Assembly (NCBI RefSeq): GCF_902832885.1
Contig: NZ_CADFDK010000001.1
Location: forward strand, 248,001-312,000
DNA length: 64,000 nucleotides
Direction of reading: 5' to 3'
Source of the DNA: Burkholderia seminalis DSM 23518
Lineage (GTDB): Bacteria; Pseudomonadota; Gammaproteobacteria; Burkholderiales; Burkholderiaceae
The notes beneath the pieces are model-generated. The model saw only the letters and a program-made list of their open reading frames with translations, was not told the origin of the DNA and did no database searches. This document shows positions 45,564 through 55,300 of this stretch, piece by piece. Made by a program: the position numbers and the translations under genes. Positions within the stretch are counted from its first letter, which is position 1, and each line of letters opens with the position of its first letter.

Positions 45564-46784
45564 TCAGTGCGCGTCGACCGACATGCTGCGGATGAACTTG
45601 CGCAGGAACTGCTCGCAGCCGGCGAGCTGCGCGAGCTCGACATACTCGTTCGGCTTGTGCGCCTGCTCGATGTTGCCGGGCCCGCACACGACGCTCGGGA
45701 TGCCCGCGCGCTCGAACAGGCCGGCCTCGGTGCCGTACGCGACCTTGCGCTTGTCCTGGTCGGCCGTCAGCGCGCGCACGAGCTGCGTGATCGCGGCCTG
45801 TTCGGTTGCATCGAGGCCGGGCGCCGCGGCGATCTTCGAGAACTCGATCGCGGCGTTCGGATGCTCGCGCAGCATCTGCGGCAGCAGCGTTTCCTGCGCA
45901 TACGCCTCGATGCGCGTGAAGATCTGCTCGGGGTCGAGCGTGGGCAGGTTGCGGAATTCGAAATCGAAGCGGCACTCGGCCGGCACCGTGTTGATCGCGT
46001 TGCCGCCCTGGATCGTGCTCGTCTGCGCGGTCGTGAACGGCACGTCGTACAGTTCGTCGAACGGGCCTTCGGCACGGAAGCGGTCGGCGATGTCGCGGAT
46101 ATGGCAGATCAGGCGTGCCGCATATTCGATCGCGTTGAGCCCCTTCGGCGTCAGCGACGAATGGGCCGCGTGGCCGCGCACGCAGCAGCGGTACGCGTTG
46201 ATGCCCTTGTGCGCGATGATCGGCCGCATGCTGGTCGGCTCGCCGACGATGCAGCCCGACGGCTGCACACCGCGCTTCACGAGGTCGGCGATCATCAGCG
46301 GCGCGCCCGCGCAGCCGATTTCCTCATCGTAGGACAGCGCGAAATGGATCGGCTTCGCGAGCTTCGTCGCCTGCATCTCGGGCAGCAGCGCGAGCGCCGC
46401 GCCGATGAAGCCCTTCATGTCGCAGGTACCGCGGCCGTACAGGCGGCCGTCGCGGATCTCCGGCGCGAACGGGTTGCTGTCCCATTGCTGGCCGTCGACC
46501 GGCACGACGTCGGTATGCCCCGACAGCACGATGCCGCCGTTCGTTGTGCCGTCGTGCGCGGGCACGGTGGCAAACAGGTTCGCCCAGCCTTCGCGCGGAT
46601 CGTGCGTGATCGTCGAAGCGATGCCCTTCGCGGCGAGTGCGTCGCGTACCGTCTCGATCAGGCCGAGGTTCGGCACGCGGCTCGTCGTGTCCATCGACAC
46701 CAGTTGCTTGACCCAGGGCAGGCTGACGAGCGATTCGTCGCCCCGGGTTGCGGCGGAAGGCGCCGTCGCGTCGAGAGTGGACAT
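45564..46784 (-). CDS. argE: acetylornithine deacetylase
   Basis: A 406-residue M20-family zinc deacetylase of arginine synthesis, releasing ornithine from N-acetylornithine. Metal and active-site residues are in LSGHTDVVPVDGQQW (His, Asp), GTCDMKGF (bridging Asp) and LSYDEEIGCAG (Glu pair); the late VCGPGNIEQAHKPNEY holds the final His. The start at 46784 gives a normal N-terminus with a 30-residue extension; an earlier ATG at 46823 adds an unconserved leader. The 105-base gap before the end of mfd contains no clear terminator. Confidence 0.93.
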   Translation of the reverse strand: MSTLDATAPSAATRGDESLVSLPWVKQLVSMDTTSRVPNLGLIETVRDALAAKGIASTITHDPREGWANLFATVPAHDGTTNGGIVLSGHTDVVPVDGQQWDSNPFAPEIRDGRLYGRGTCDMKGFIGAALALLPEMQATKLAKPIHFALSYDEEIGCAGAPLMIADLVKRGVQPSGCIVGEPTSMRPIIAHKGINAYRCCVRGHAAHSSLTPKGLNAIEYAARLICHIRDIADRFRAEGPFDELYDVPFTTAQTSTIQGGNAINTVPAECRFDFEFRNLPTLDPEQIFTRIEAYAQETLLPQMLREHPNAAIEFSKIAAAPGLDATEQAAITQLVRALTADQDKRKVAYGTEAGLFERAGIPSVVCGPGNIEQAHKPNEYVELAQLAGCEQFLRKFIRSMSVDAH

Positions 46785-46889
46785 GGCAAAACTCCGTCTG
46801 ATGAATGGGAAAATCATACTCAAAAACGCGCCGGCCCGCCTTCGTCGGGCGCGATGCGGTGCAGCAACGTCGCGCCCGCCGGTATCGCG

Positions 46890-49800
46890 TCAGCGCGCCG
46901 CGGCGGCCGCGCCCTGTTTCGGGCCGAGCGCGCGCAGCGTTTCCTTGATCGTCGACACGCGGATCGCGAGATCGGGCGAGCGCGTCTCGATGCGCAGCTT
47001 GTCCTGGCCCGCGAGCTTGATGTGCCGGTGCTTCTGCACCATCTCGATGATCCGCATCGGATCGATCGGCGGATTCGGCTCGAACTGCAGCCCGATCGCG
47101 GCCTCGCTCGCGTCGATCTTCACGATGCCGAGCGGCTTCGCGGCGATCCGCAGCCGATGCGTCTCGACGAGCGCGTGCGCCTGCGGCGGCAGCTTGCCGA
47201 AGCGGTCGATCAACTCCTCCTGGATGCCGTCGATCGCGTCGCCGTGCTCGCAGTTCGCGAGCCGCTTGTACAGCGACAGCCGCTCCTGCACGTCCGCGCA
47301 GTAGTCGGCCGGCAGGATCGCGGGCGCATGCAGGTTGATTTCCGTCGTCGCGGCGAGCGGGGCGGTGAGGTCGGGCTCCTTGCCGTTCTTCAACGCCTTC
47401 ACCGCGTCGTTCAGCATGTCCGTGTAGAGCTGGAAGCCGATCTCGTGGATCTCGCCCGACTGCTTGTCGCCGAGCACCTCGCCGGTGCCGCGGATCTCGA
47501 GGTCGTGCATCGCGAGATAGAAACCCGAGCCGAGTTCCTCCATCTGCTGGATCGCCTCGAGCCGGCGCTGCGCCTGCTTGGTCAGCGACTGCGGATCGTG
47601 GACCAGCAGGTACGCATAGGCCTGGTGATGCGAGCGGCCGACGCGGCCGCGCAGCTGGTGCAGTTGCGCGAGGCCGAACTTGTCCGCGCGGTGCATGATG
47701 ATCGTGTTCGCGCTCGGCACGTCGATGCCGGTCTCGATGATGGTCGTGCACAGCAGCACGTTCGCGCGCTGCGCGACGAAATCGCGCATCACGCGTTCGA
47801 GCTCGCGCTCGTGCATCTGGCCGTGCGCGATCACGATCCGCGCCTCGGGCACGAGCGCCTCGAGCATCGCCTTGCGGTTCTCGATCGTCTCGACTTCGTT
47901 GTGCAGGAAGTACACCTGGCCGCCGCGCTTCAGCTCGCGCAGCATTGCCTCGCGGATCACGCTTTCCTCCTCGCGGCGCACGAAGGTCTTGATCGCAAGC
48001 CGCTTCTGCGGCGCGGTCGCGATGACCGAGAAATCGCGCAGCCCTTCGAGCGCCATCCCGAGCGTGCGCGGGATCGGCGTCGCGGTGAGCGTCAGCACGT
48101 CGACTTCCGCGCGCAGCGCCTTCAGCGCTTCCTTCTGGCGCACGCCGAAGCGGTGTTCCTCGTCGATGATCACGAGGCCGAGGCGTTTGAACTGCACGTC
48201 CGACGACAGCAGCTTGTGCGTGCCGATCACGATGTCGACGCTGCCTTCGTTGATCTGCGCGATCGCCGCGTTCACTTCCTTCGTGGTCTTGAAGCGCGAC
48301 AGCTCGACGATCCGCACCGGCCAGTCCGCGAAGCGGTCGGCGAAGGTCTGCGTGTGCTGCTCGGCGAGCAGCGTGGTCGGCGACAGCAGCGCGACCTGCT
48401 TGCCGCCCAGCACCGCGATGAACGCGGCGCGCAGCGCGACCTCGGTCTTGCCGAAGCCGACGTCGCCGCACACGAGGCGGTCCATCGGCTTGCCGCTCGT
48501 CATGTCGCCGATCACGGCCGCGATCGCCGCGGCCTGGTCGGGCGTTTCCTCGAAGCCGAAGCTTTCCGCGAATTTCACGTAGTCGCGCGGGTCGAGCGTG
48601 AACGCGTGGCCTTCGCGGGCCGCGCGACGCGCGTACAGGTTCAGCAGCTCGGCGGCCGTATCGCGGATCTGCTGCGCGGCCTTGCGCTTCGCGCGTTCCC
48701 ACTGGCCGGAGCCGAGCGCGTGCAACGGCGCGCTGTCGGGGTCGGCGCCGCTGTAGCGCGAGATCACGTGCAATTGCGCGACGGGCACGTAGAGCTTGCT
48801 TTCGCCCGAGTATTCGAGATGCAGGAATTCGGTCTCGCCTTCGCCGAGATCCATCGAGACGAGGCCCAGGTAGCGGCCGATGCCGTGCTGCGAGTGCACG
48901 ACCGGATCGCCCACCTTCAGCTCCGACAGGTCGCGCACCATCGCGTCGACGTTGCTCGCCTGTTCCTGCCGGCGGCGGCCCGCTCGGCGGCCGAGCGCGC
49001 CGTACAGCTCGGTTTCGGTGACGACCGCGTAGCCTTCGCCCGGCACCGCGAAGCCGTTCGCGAGCGGCGCGACGCCGAGCGCGAAACGTTCGTCGCTCGC
49101 GAGCCAGCCCGCGAAGTGGTCGTTCGACGCGGGGCGCAGGTGATGCTCGGCGAGCAGTTGCAGGATCGTCTCGCGGCGGCCGGCCGATTCGACGGTCAGC
49201 AGCACGCGCTTGCCGGACGTTTCGACGAAGGTGCGCAGCGACGCGAGCGGGTCGTCCGCATGGCGGTCGACGGTCAGCTCGGGCAGCGCGGTTGCCCAGC
49301 CGCCGGCCGGCTGCGCGGGCAGCACGACGCGCGCGAACGGCTTCGCGAACGCGAAGAAATCCTCGTCGGACAGGAACAGCCGCTGCGGCTCGAGGATCGG
49401 CCGCTCGCGATCGTGCGAGAGGAACGCATGGCGCTGCTTCGTGTCGGCGGTGAAGCGGCGGATCGACGCCTCGAGATCGCCGGTGAACACGAGGTGCGCG
49501 TCCTGCGGCAGGTAGTGGAACAGCGTGGCGGTTTCGTCGAAGAACAGCGGCAGGTAGTACTCGATGCCGGCCGACGGCACGCCGTTGCCGATGTCCTTGT
49601 AGATCGGCGCGCGGCTCGGGTCGCCTTCGAAGGTTTCGCGCCAGCGGCTGCGGAAGGCCGTGCGCGCGGCTTCGTCGAACGGAAACTCGCGGCCGGGCAG
49701 CAGGCGCACGTCGCGCACCGGGTAGAGGCTGCGCTGCGTGTCGGGGTCGAACGCGCGGATCGAGTCGACCTGGTCGTCGAACAGGTCGATCCGGTACGGC

Positions 49801-50384
49801 AGCGGCGAGCCCATCGGGTACAGGTCGATCAGCGAGCCGCGCACGCAGTATTCGCCGGGCCGCACGACCTGGCTCACGTGCTCGTAGCCGGCCAGCGTCA
49901 ACTGTGCCTTCAGCTTCGCCTCGTCGAGCCGCTCGCCCTGCGCGAACGCGAACGTGTACGCGGCCATGAACGACGCGGGCGGCATCCGGTACAGCGCGGT
50001 GGTCGCGGGCACGAGCAGGATGTCGCAGCGGCCCTCGCCGAGGTCGTGCAGCGTCGCGAGCCGCTCGGACACGAGGTCCTGGTGCGGCGAAAAGGTGTCG
50101 TACGGCAGCGTTTCCCAGTCCGGGAGCAGGCGCACGCGCGCGTCGGGCGAGAAATAGCGGATTTCCTGCGACAGCCGCTGCGCGTCGACCGCATTCGCGC
50201 AGATCACCGCGAGGAGCGGCACGTCCTGACGGTTGTCGGCGAGATAACGGGCGATGGCGAGCGCGTCGGCGGAGCCGTGCGCGCCGTCGAAGGCGAAGCG
50301 CTGGCCGGGCTTGACGCGGGCAACGGGGGAGGCTGACGGGTTGGAAGCGTTATCTGGCATAGGGACGACAGGGGTGGCGTGCAC
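46890..50384 (-). CDS. mfd: transcription-repair coupling factor Mfd
   Basis: An 1164-residue DNA translocase that removes stalled RNA polymerase and recruits UvrA. The N-terminal UvrB-homology region (LLPDWETLPYDTFSPH) is intact. The RNA-polymerase-interaction/CarD-like module follows with GDPVVHSQHGIGRYLGL. The RecG-like motor has Walker A CGDVGFGKTEVALRAAF, DEEHRFG (Walker B), TATPIPRT and GRVGRS. The C-terminal TRCF domain is complete. The start is either 50384 or the ATG eight codons later. The length is close to E. coli Mfd (1148). Confidence 0.97.
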   Translation of the reverse strand: MHATPVVPMPDNASNPSASPVARVKPGQRFAFDGAHGSADALAIARYLADNRQDVPLLAVICANAVDAQRLSQEIRYFSPDARVRLLPDWETLPYDTFSPHQDLVSERLATLHDLGEGRCDILLVPATTALYRMPPASFMAAYTFAFAQGERLDEAKLKAQLTLAGYEHVSQVVRPGEYCVRGSLIDLYPMGSPLPYRIDLFDDQVDSIRAFDPDTQRSLYPVRDVRLLPGREFPFDEAARTAFRSRWRETFEGDPSRAPIYKDIGNGVPSAGIEYYLPLFFDETATLFHYLPQDAHLVFTGDLEASIRRFTADTKQRHAFLSHDRERPILEPQRLFLSDEDFFAFAKPFARVVLPAQPAGGWATALPELTVDRHADDPLASLRTFVETSGKRVLLTVESAGRRETILQLLAEHHLRPASNDHFAGWLASDERFALGVAPLANGFAVPGEGYAVVTETELYGALGRRAGRRRQEQASNVDAMVRDLSELKVGDPVVHSQHGIGRYLGLVSMDLGEGETEFLHLEYSGESKLYVPVAQLHVISRYSGADPDSAPLHALGSGQWERAKRKAAQQIRDTAAELLNLYARRAAREGHAFTLDPRDYVKFAESFGFEETPDQAAAIAAVIGDMTSGKPMDRLVCGDVGFGKTEVALRAAFIAVLGGKQVALLSPTTLLAEQHTQTFADRFADWPVRIVELSRFKTTKEVNAAIAQINEGSVDIVIGTHKLLSSDVQFKRLGLVIIDEEHRFGVRQKEALKALRAEVDVLTLTATPIPRTLGMALEGLRDFSVIATAPQKRLAIKTFVRREEESVIREAMLRELKRGGQVYFLHNEVETIENRKAMLEALVPEARIVIAHGQMHERELERVMRDFVAQRANVLLCTTIIETGIDVPSANTIIMHRADKFGLAQLHQLRGRVGRSHHQAYAYLLVHDPQSLTKQAQRRLEAIQQMEELGSGFYLAMHDLEIRGTGEVLGDKQSGEIHEIGFQLYTDMLNDAVKALKNGKEPDLTAPLAATTEINLHAPAILPADYCADVQERLSLYKRLANCEHGDAIDGIQEELIDRFGKLPPQAHALVETHRLRIAAKPLGIVKIDASEAAIGLQFEPNPPIDPMRIIEMVQKHRHIKLAGQDKLRIETRSPDLAIRVSTIKETLRALGPKQGAAAAAR

Positions 50385-50467
50385 GGGCGCATCGCGGTGC
50401 GCCGGTCGAGACGAAAGACCTATTATAAAATCCGCTTCTCGATTTCATCTTTCCGGCGTTTCCCTTC

Positions 50468-51178
50468 GTGACTCCCCGACTTTTCGCCCTGATTCCCTGT
50501 GCCGGCACGGGCAGCCGTTCCGGCTCGGCCGTGCCGAAGCAATACCGCACGCTGGCCGGCCGCGCGCTGCTGCACTACACGCTCGCCGCGTTCGACGCGT
50601 GCAGCGAGTTCGCGCAGACGCTCGTCGTGCTCGCGCCCGACGATTCCCATTTCGACGCGCGCCGCTTCGCGGGCCTGCGTTTCGCGGTGCGCCGCTGCGG
50701 CGGCGGCTCGCGGCAGGCGTCGGTGCTGAACGGGCTGCTCGAACTGGCCGAATTCGGCGCGACCGACCAGGACTGGGTGCTCGTGCACGACGCGGCGCGC
50801 CCGGGCATCACGCCGGCGCTGATCCGCACGCTCGTCGCGACGCTGAAGGACGACCCCGTCGGCGGCATCGTCGCGCTGCCGGTGGCCGATACGCTCAAGC
50901 GCGTGCCGGCCGGCGGCGACGCGATCGCGCGCACGGAATCGCGCGACGCGCTGTGGCAGGCGCAGACGCCGCAGATGTTCCGCATCGGCATGCTGCGCGA
51001 GGCGATCCTGCGCGCGCAGCGCGAAGGGCACGACCTGACCGACGAGGCCAGCGCGATCGAATGGGCGGGCCACACGCCGCGCGTCGTCCAGGGCAGCCTG
51101 CGCAATTTCAAGGTCACGTACCCGGAAGATTTCGCGCTCGCGGAAGCGATCCTCGCGCGTGCCGCGAACGCTTCCTGA
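50468..51178 (+). CDS. ispD: 2-C-methyl-D-erythritol 4-phosphate cytidylyltransferase
   Basis: A 236-residue MEP-pathway enzyme that joins CTP and methylerythritol phosphate. [21 protein letters not shown] is the nucleotide-binding signature, and [16 protein letters not shown] and TDEASAIEW are the expected later motifs. The start is a GTG at 50468. It is divergent from mfd across an 83-base region and 28 bases ahead of ispF, the usual ispDF operon. Confidence 0.96.
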   Translation: MTPRLFALIPCAGTGSRSGSAVPKQYRTLAGRALLHYTLAAFDACSEFAQTLVVLAPDDSHFDARRFAGLRFAVRRCGGGSRQASVLNGLLELAEFGATDQDWVLVHDAARPGITPALIRTLVATLKDDPVGGIVALPVADTLKRVPAGGDAIARTESRDALWQAQTPQMFRIGMLREAILRAQREGHDLTDEASAIEWAGHTPRVVQGSLRNFKVTYPEDFALAEAILARAANAS

Positions 51179-51206
51179 CATTCACCCCCTCTCAATCGGA
51201 ACACGC

Positions 51207-51692
51207 ATGGATTTCAGAATCGGACAAGGCTACGACGTGCACCAGCTCGTCGAAGGACGCCCCCTCATCATCGGCGGCGTGACGATTCCGTACGAGCGCG
51301 GCCTGCTCGGCCACTCGGACGCGGACGTGCTGCTGCACGCGATCACCGACGCGCTGTTCGGCGCGGCGGCGCTCGGCGACATCGGCCGTCATTTCTCCGA
51401 CACGGACGCGGCGTTCAAGGGCGCGGACAGCCGCGTGCTGCTGCGTGCGTGCGCCGAGCGCGTGAAGGCGGCGGGTTTCACGATCCAGAACGTCGACAGC
51501 ACCGTGATCGCGCAGGCGCCGAAGCTTGCGCCGCATATCGACGGGATGCGCGCGAACATCGCGGCCGATCTCGGGCTGCCGCTCGATCGCGTGAACGTGA
51601 AGGCGAAGACCAACGAGAAGCTCGGTTATCTCGGCCGCGGCGAAGGCATCGAGGCGCAGGCCGCCGCGCTGCTGGTGAAGCAGGGCGGCTGA
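51207..51692 (+). CDS. ispF: 2-C-methyl-D-erythritol 2,4-cyclodiphosphate synthase
   Basis: A 161-residue trimeric MEP-pathway enzyme. [14 protein letters not shown] holds the zinc-binding Asp/His, [28 protein letters not shown] the second His and cation site, and [20 protein letters not shown] the cytidine-binding loop. It follows ispD directly. IspE would act between the two steps and is not in this window. Confidence 0.97.
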   Translation: MDFRIGQGYDVHQLVEGRPLIIGGVTIPYERGLLGHSDADVLLHAITDALFGAAALGDIGRHFSDTDAAFKGADSRVLLRACAERVKAAGFTIQNVDSTVIAQAPKLAPHIDGMRANIAADLGLPLDRVNVKAKTNEKLGYLGRGEGIEAQAAALLVKQGG

Positions 51693-51744
51693 CGGCTGCC
51701 GGCGGCATCGCGCGGTTCGCCCCGCGCGATGCCGCTGCAATGAA

Positions 51745-51770
51745 AAATGCCACGCGTCGGCGTGGCATTG
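51745..51770. terminator. stem-loop between ispF and ahpD
   Basis: AATGCCACG (51746-51754), loop CGTCGG, CGTGGCATT (51761-51769). The preceding A-run gives U on the minus strand, so it fits termination of the ahpCD transcript best and may also work for ispF. Confidence 0.75.
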
Positions 51771-51821
51771 TCGTTTGAAGCGGGCGCCGCGCGGCATGGC
51801 TGCCGCACGGCACGCGACCGC

Positions 51822-52349
51822 TTATTCGCCTTCGGCGGCGATCACCTGCGCGGCGGCGTTGATCACCGACGCGATGCGGCCGACGTCGCGCAGCTGCGTG
51901 ACGGTCATGCCTTGCTCGTTCTTCAGCAGCGCATAGTGCGACTTCACGCAGAAGTGGCACTTGCCGACGATCGACGCGGCGAGCGCGTACATCTCGAACT
52001 TGCGCTTGTCGACACCGCCGTGCGTCGCATACGCGCCCATCCGCAGCTCGGCGCGCTGCGTCTTCAGGTCGGCGTCGTCGGCCATCTCGACATACGGATA
52101 CCAGGTGTTGTTCATCCCCATCAGCGCGGCCGCCGTCAGCACGGCGTTCGTCTCTTCGGGCGACAGGACGCCGGCTTCGCGGATCGTCTTGATGAGCACG
52201 GTGCTCTTCGCCGCGATGGCCGCCGCCAGCGCGACGCCCACCGCGTCGGTGCCTTCGAGCGACGAGCGCGAGATCGTGCCGTCGAGGTTCAGGCGAATGT
52301 CCTTCGCGTAATCGGGGATTCGTGCCTTAATCGAGTCGATGAATTCCAT
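51822..52349 (-). CDS. ahpD: alkyl hydroperoxide reductase AhpD (carboxymuconolactone decarboxylase fold)
   Basis: A 175-residue peroxidase-reductase partner of AhpC. The redox motif KCHFCVKSHY (CxxC with downstream His) lies at about residues 130-139, with the preceding Glu proton-relay context VGK. The helical AhpD core is complete (ALMGMNNTWYPYVEM). It lies 76 bases behind ahpC on the same strand; an intervening stem-loop probably lowers its expression relative to ahpC. An AGGAGAT ribosome site precedes the ATG. Confidence 0.94.
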   Translation of the reverse strand: MEFIDSIKARIPDYAKDIRLNLDGTISRSSLEGTDAVGVALAAAIAAKSTVLIKTIREAGVLSPEETNAVLTAAALMGMNNTWYPYVEMADDADLKTQRAELRMGAYATHGGVDKRKFEMYALAASIVGKCHFCVKSHYALLKNEQGMTVTQLRDVGRIASVINAAAQVIAAEGE

Positions 52350-52372
52350 TGATATCTCCTATGGGTTGGCCG

Positions 52373-52410
52373 TTAAAAAAGCCCGCAGGCAGGACGTGCG
52401 CCGCGGGCTT
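52373..52410 (-). terminator. intercistronic terminator/attenuator between ahpC and ahpD
   Basis: AAGCCCGC (52379-52386) and GCGGGCTT (52403-52410) with a 16-base loop. Read on the minus strand it is followed by six U. It lies after ahpC and before the ahpD ribosome site. Confidence 0.7.
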
Positions 52411-52425
52411 CGTGCATCGATGCGC

Positions 52426-52974
52426 TTACAGCGTTGCGCCGCCGACTGCACGGTTGCACGGGCACAGTTCGTCCGTCTGCAGGCCGTCCAGAATGCGCAG
52501 GACTTCTTCCGGGCTGCGGCCGACGTTCAGGTTGTTCACCGAAACGTGCTGGATCGTGTTGTCCGGATCGACGATGAACGTTGCACGCAGGGCCACGCCG
52601 GCTTCCTTGTCGCGCACGCCGAGCTGGTCGATCAGCTCGCCCTTGACGTCGCCGAACGAGTAGTGGTTCAGCTTGTCGAGGTCCTTGTGCTCACGGCGCC
52701 ATGCGAGCTTGACGAATTCGTTGTCCGAGCTGCCGCCGAGCAGGACGGCATCGCGCTCTTCGAACTGCTTCGTCAGCTTCGCGAACTCGACGATTTCCGT
52801 CGGGCACACGAACGTGAAATCCTTCGGATAGAAGTAGATGATCTTCCACTTGCCCGGGAACGACGCTTCGGTGACGGTCTCGAACGCCGACTGGCCGTTT
52901 TCCTCGTGATTGTTGAAGCCCGGCTTCGCGGCTACGACGGTGAAAGCTTCGAGTTTATCGCCCACGGTTTTCAT
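52426..52974 (-). CDS. ahpC: peroxiredoxin AhpC
   Basis: A 182-residue AhpC/Prx1-type peroxiredoxin that reduces hydroperoxides. The peroxidatic Cys is in FTFVCPTEIVEF, and resolving cysteines are in DELCPCNRAVGGATL at the C-terminus. The short form with a CPC ending and an adjacent AhpD resembles the mycobacterial AhpC-AhpD pair rather than the enteric AhpC-AhpF pair; no ahpF is nearby. The promoter is described separately. Confidence 0.96.
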   Translation of the reverse strand: MKTVGDKLEAFTVVAAKPGFNNHEENGQSAFETVTEASFPGKWKIIYFYPKDFTFVCPTEIVEFAKLTKQFEERDAVLLGGSSDNEFVKLAWRREHKDLDKLNHYSFGDVKGELIDQLGVRDKEAGVALRATFIVDPDNTIQHVSVNNLNVGRSPEEVLRILDGLQTDELCPCNRAVGGATL

Positions 52975-53056
52975 GCGGATACTCCTGTGTGAATGGGGAA
53001 GAAGACTGAGTCAAGCTACCTCGGTGCTGCAACGATGATGTGACAGCATGAGGCAA

Positions 53057-53085
53057 ACTATAACACTATTAGTAAAACACTTCAA
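53057..53085 (-). promoter_or_regulatory. ahpC promoter
   Basis: On the minus strand TTGAAG (53085-53080), a 17-base spacer and TATAGT (53062-53057) form a strong sigma-70 promoter, giving a leader of about 75 bases before the ahpC ATG. The surroundings are AT-rich and contain ATAG and CTAT pieces (ATCTATTG, AATAGTGTTATAG) suggestive of OxyR half-sites, though not a full consensus. Confidence 0.7.
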
Positions 53086-53163
53086 TAGATTTTAACTAAC
53101 GATCCTCATAGCTTTTTTCAACCGGATCGATAGTGTGACGCGCGGGAGGCAGGCGCGAGCGTG

Positions 53164-54525
53164 TCACGCGGTCGCACGCGCCTTGCCGGCGCCGGGGAAT
53201 TCGAGCGTGACTTCGAGGCCCGCGTCGGGGTTCCGGTTGCGCAGGCGCAGCGCGCCGCGATAGCGGCCGACGAGCCGCAGCACGATCGCCATCCCGAGGC
53301 CCGTGCCGTCCGCCTTGGTGCGTGCGGTGTCGACGCGGTAGAACGGGCGCATCACGAGCGGCAGCTGATCCTCGGGGATGCCGGGGCCTTCGTCGCTCAC
53401 CGACAGCTCGACGCGCGCATGCGACACGCGGGTCTCGACCGTGATGCGCGAGACGCCGTCCTGCTTGCTCTGGCCATACTTGCGCGCATTCTCGACGAGG
53501 TTGCCGATCACGCGGCGCATGTCGGTCTCGTCCGCTTCGATGATCGCGCTCGGCGCGAGCCGCGTGCGGATCTCGACGCCGTCCTCGCCCGAGACGCGCG
53601 CGGCGACTTCCTGCGCGATCGACGACAGGTCGACCGGCTCGGGCTTGCGCTGCGACGGGCGCGCGTAGTCGATGAAGGCCGCGATGATGCGGTCCATCTG
53701 CTCGATGTCGTCGACCATCGCGTCCTTGGTCGCCTGGTCGGACGGGCTCATCTCGGTTTCGAGCCGCAGCCGCGCGAGCGGCGTGCGCAGGTCGTGCGAG
53801 ATACCCGCGAGCATCAGCGCACGGTCGGCCTCGAGCTGTTCGAGGTCGCGCACCATCTGGTTGAAGCTGCGGTTGGTGTCGGCCGCGACGCCCATCCCGC
53901 GCTCGGGCAGCGGTTCGGGCGCCTGGCCCGAACCGACCTGGCGCGCGGCGAGCGCGAGCCGCGAGAACGGCCGGTTCACGAGGCTGGTGATGAACGCGGA
54001 GCCGAACAGCGACAGCGCGAGCGCGAACAGCCCCCAGCCCGCCCATTGCAGGCCCGTGACGTTGTCGAGCTGGTCGCGGTCGAGCGCGACCCAGTAATCG
54101 TCGTCGTCGATCTTGAAGCTGATCCACACGCCGGGAATGTCGTTGACCGACTGCGCGATCACGGTATCGTCGCCGAGGCGGCTGCGGATGTCGTGTTCGA
54201 TCAGGCGGTTCAGCGATTCGTCGGGCTGCAGCTTGAACTTGTCGGTCTTTTCGCGCGGGTAGACGCGCACGCCCTCGTTGCTCTCGAGATCCTGCAGCAG
54301 CGCGCGCCGCAGATCGGGATCGGAATAGAGCAGGGCGGTGCGCGTGAGCTTGACGACCGCGACGAGCTGCAGCGCGACGCGCTGCGCGCGCGGCTCGCGC
54401 TCGATCACGCGAAAGCTCTGGAACCACGCGGCGAGACTGACCGAGATCAGCAGCGCGATCAGCAGGAAGGTGCGCCAGAACAGCCCGCCGAACGCGAGCT
54501 GCAGGAGGCGCCGGTCGATACGCAT
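53164..54525 (-). CDS. risS: sensor histidine kinase (EnvZ/RisS-like)
   Basis: A 453-residue inner-membrane kinase. TM1 (about residues 15-35), a periplasmic sensor of about 120 residues and TM2 (about 160-185) precede the HAMP linker RPFSRLALAARQVGSG. The dimerisation H-box is GISHDLRTPLARLRLETEM, with the N-box NLVENARKYG and G-boxes SDEGPGIP and GTGLGMAI. It is 40 bases behind the response-regulator gene and is its partner. The sequence best fits the RisS/OmpR-partner kinases of Bordetella and Burkholderia; the stimulus is unknown. Confidence 0.92.
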   Translation of the reverse strand: MRIDRRLLQLAFGGLFWRTFLLIALLISVSLAAWFQSFRVIEREPRAQRVALQLVAVVKLTRTALLYSDPDLRRALLQDLESNEGVRVYPREKTDKFKLQPDESLNRLIEHDIRSRLGDDTVIAQSVNDIPGVWISFKIDDDDYWVALDRDQLDNVTGLQWAGWGLFALALSLFGSAFITSLVNRPFSRLALAARQVGSGQAPEPLPERGMGVAADTNRSFNQMVRDLEQLEADRALMLAGISHDLRTPLARLRLETEMSPSDQATKDAMVDDIEQMDRIIAAFIDYARPSQRKPEPVDLSSIAQEVAARVSGEDGVEIRTRLAPSAIIEADETDMRRVIGNLVENARKYGQSKQDGVSRITVETRVSHARVELSVSDEGPGIPEDQLPLVMRPFYRVDTARTKADGTGLGMAIVLRLVGRYRGALRLRNRNPDAGLEVTLEFPGAGKARATA

Positions 54526-54565
54526 GGGACGGGCCGTGGACGGGCGAAACCGGGAGGGAGAAAGG

Positions 54566-55300
54566 TCAGGCGGCGCCGTCCGGGATGAACACGTAGCCGA
54601 GGCCCCAGACGGTCTGGATGAAGCGCGGGCTGCCCGGATCCGGTTCGATCAGCTTGCGCAGGCGCGAGATCTGCACGTCGAGGCTGCGGTCGAACACTTC
54701 GTATTCGCGGCCGCGCGCGAGCTCCATCAGCTTTTCGCGCGACAGCGGCTGGCGCGGATGACGCGCGAACACTTTCAGCACCGAGAATTCGCCGGTCGTC
54801 AGCGGGATTTCCTGGCCGGACTTCGTCAGCGTGCGCGTGGCGAGATTCAGCGAGAATTCGCCGAACTCGAACACCTCGGTGGTTTCCGACGGTGCGCCCG
54901 GCAGTTCGGCCGGCGCCTGGCGGCGCAGCACCGCATGAATGCGCGCGACGAGTTCGCGCGGATTGAACGGCTTCGGCAGGTAGTCGTCGGCGCCCATCTC
55001 GAGGCCGACGATGCGGTCGACGTCCTCGCCCTTCGCGGTGAGCATGATGATCGGCGTGCGGTCGTTGCTGCCGCGCAGGCGGCGGCAGATCGACAGGCCG
55101 TCCTCGCCCGGCAGCATCAGGTCGAGCACGAGCAGGTCGAAACGCTCGCGTACCCAGAGCTTGTTCATCGCGGTCGCGTTTTCGGCGACGTATACGTTGA
55201 AACCCTGTTCGCCGAGATAGCGGCGCAGCAGATCGCGCAGGCGAGGGTCGTCGTCAACGACGAGAATCTTGGAGGGGTTTTTCGTTTCCATGATCGGCAT
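54566..55300 (-). CDS. risA: OmpR-family response regulator (RisA-like)
   Basis: A 244-residue transcription factor. The receiver domain has the acidic pair in VVDDDPRLRDLL, phospho-acceptor Asp in LLVLDLMLPGEDGLS, Thr in MLTAKGED and Lys in YLPKPF. A C-terminal OmpR winged helix follows (LTTGEFSVLKVFARHPRQPLSREKLM, and late QTVWGLGYVF). DPRLRDLLRRYLGEQGF is characteristic of RisA. It is transcribed with the kinase gene and is divergent from a small secreted protein gene across 257 bases. Confidence 0.94.
   Translation of the reverse strand: MPIMETKNPSKILVVDDDPRLRDLLRRYLGEQGFNVYVAENATAMNKLWVRERFDLLVLDLMLPGEDGLSICRRLRGSNDRTPIIMLTAKGEDVDRIVGLEMGADDYLPKPFNPRELVARIHAVLRRQAPAELPGAPSETTEVFEFGEFSLNLATRTLTKSGQEIPLTTGEFSVLKVFARHPRQPLSREKLMELARGREYEVFDRSLDVQISRLRKLIEPDPGSPRFIQTVWGLGYVFIPDGAA

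Noticed and set aside
45522-50336. A 1604-codon open frame on the plus strand opposite argE and mfd
   Set aside because: It is a GC-rich antisense shadow: the real minus-strand proteins (ArgE, Mfd) are unmistakable. Its translation is Arg/Glu/His/Ala-rich low complexity with no family features.
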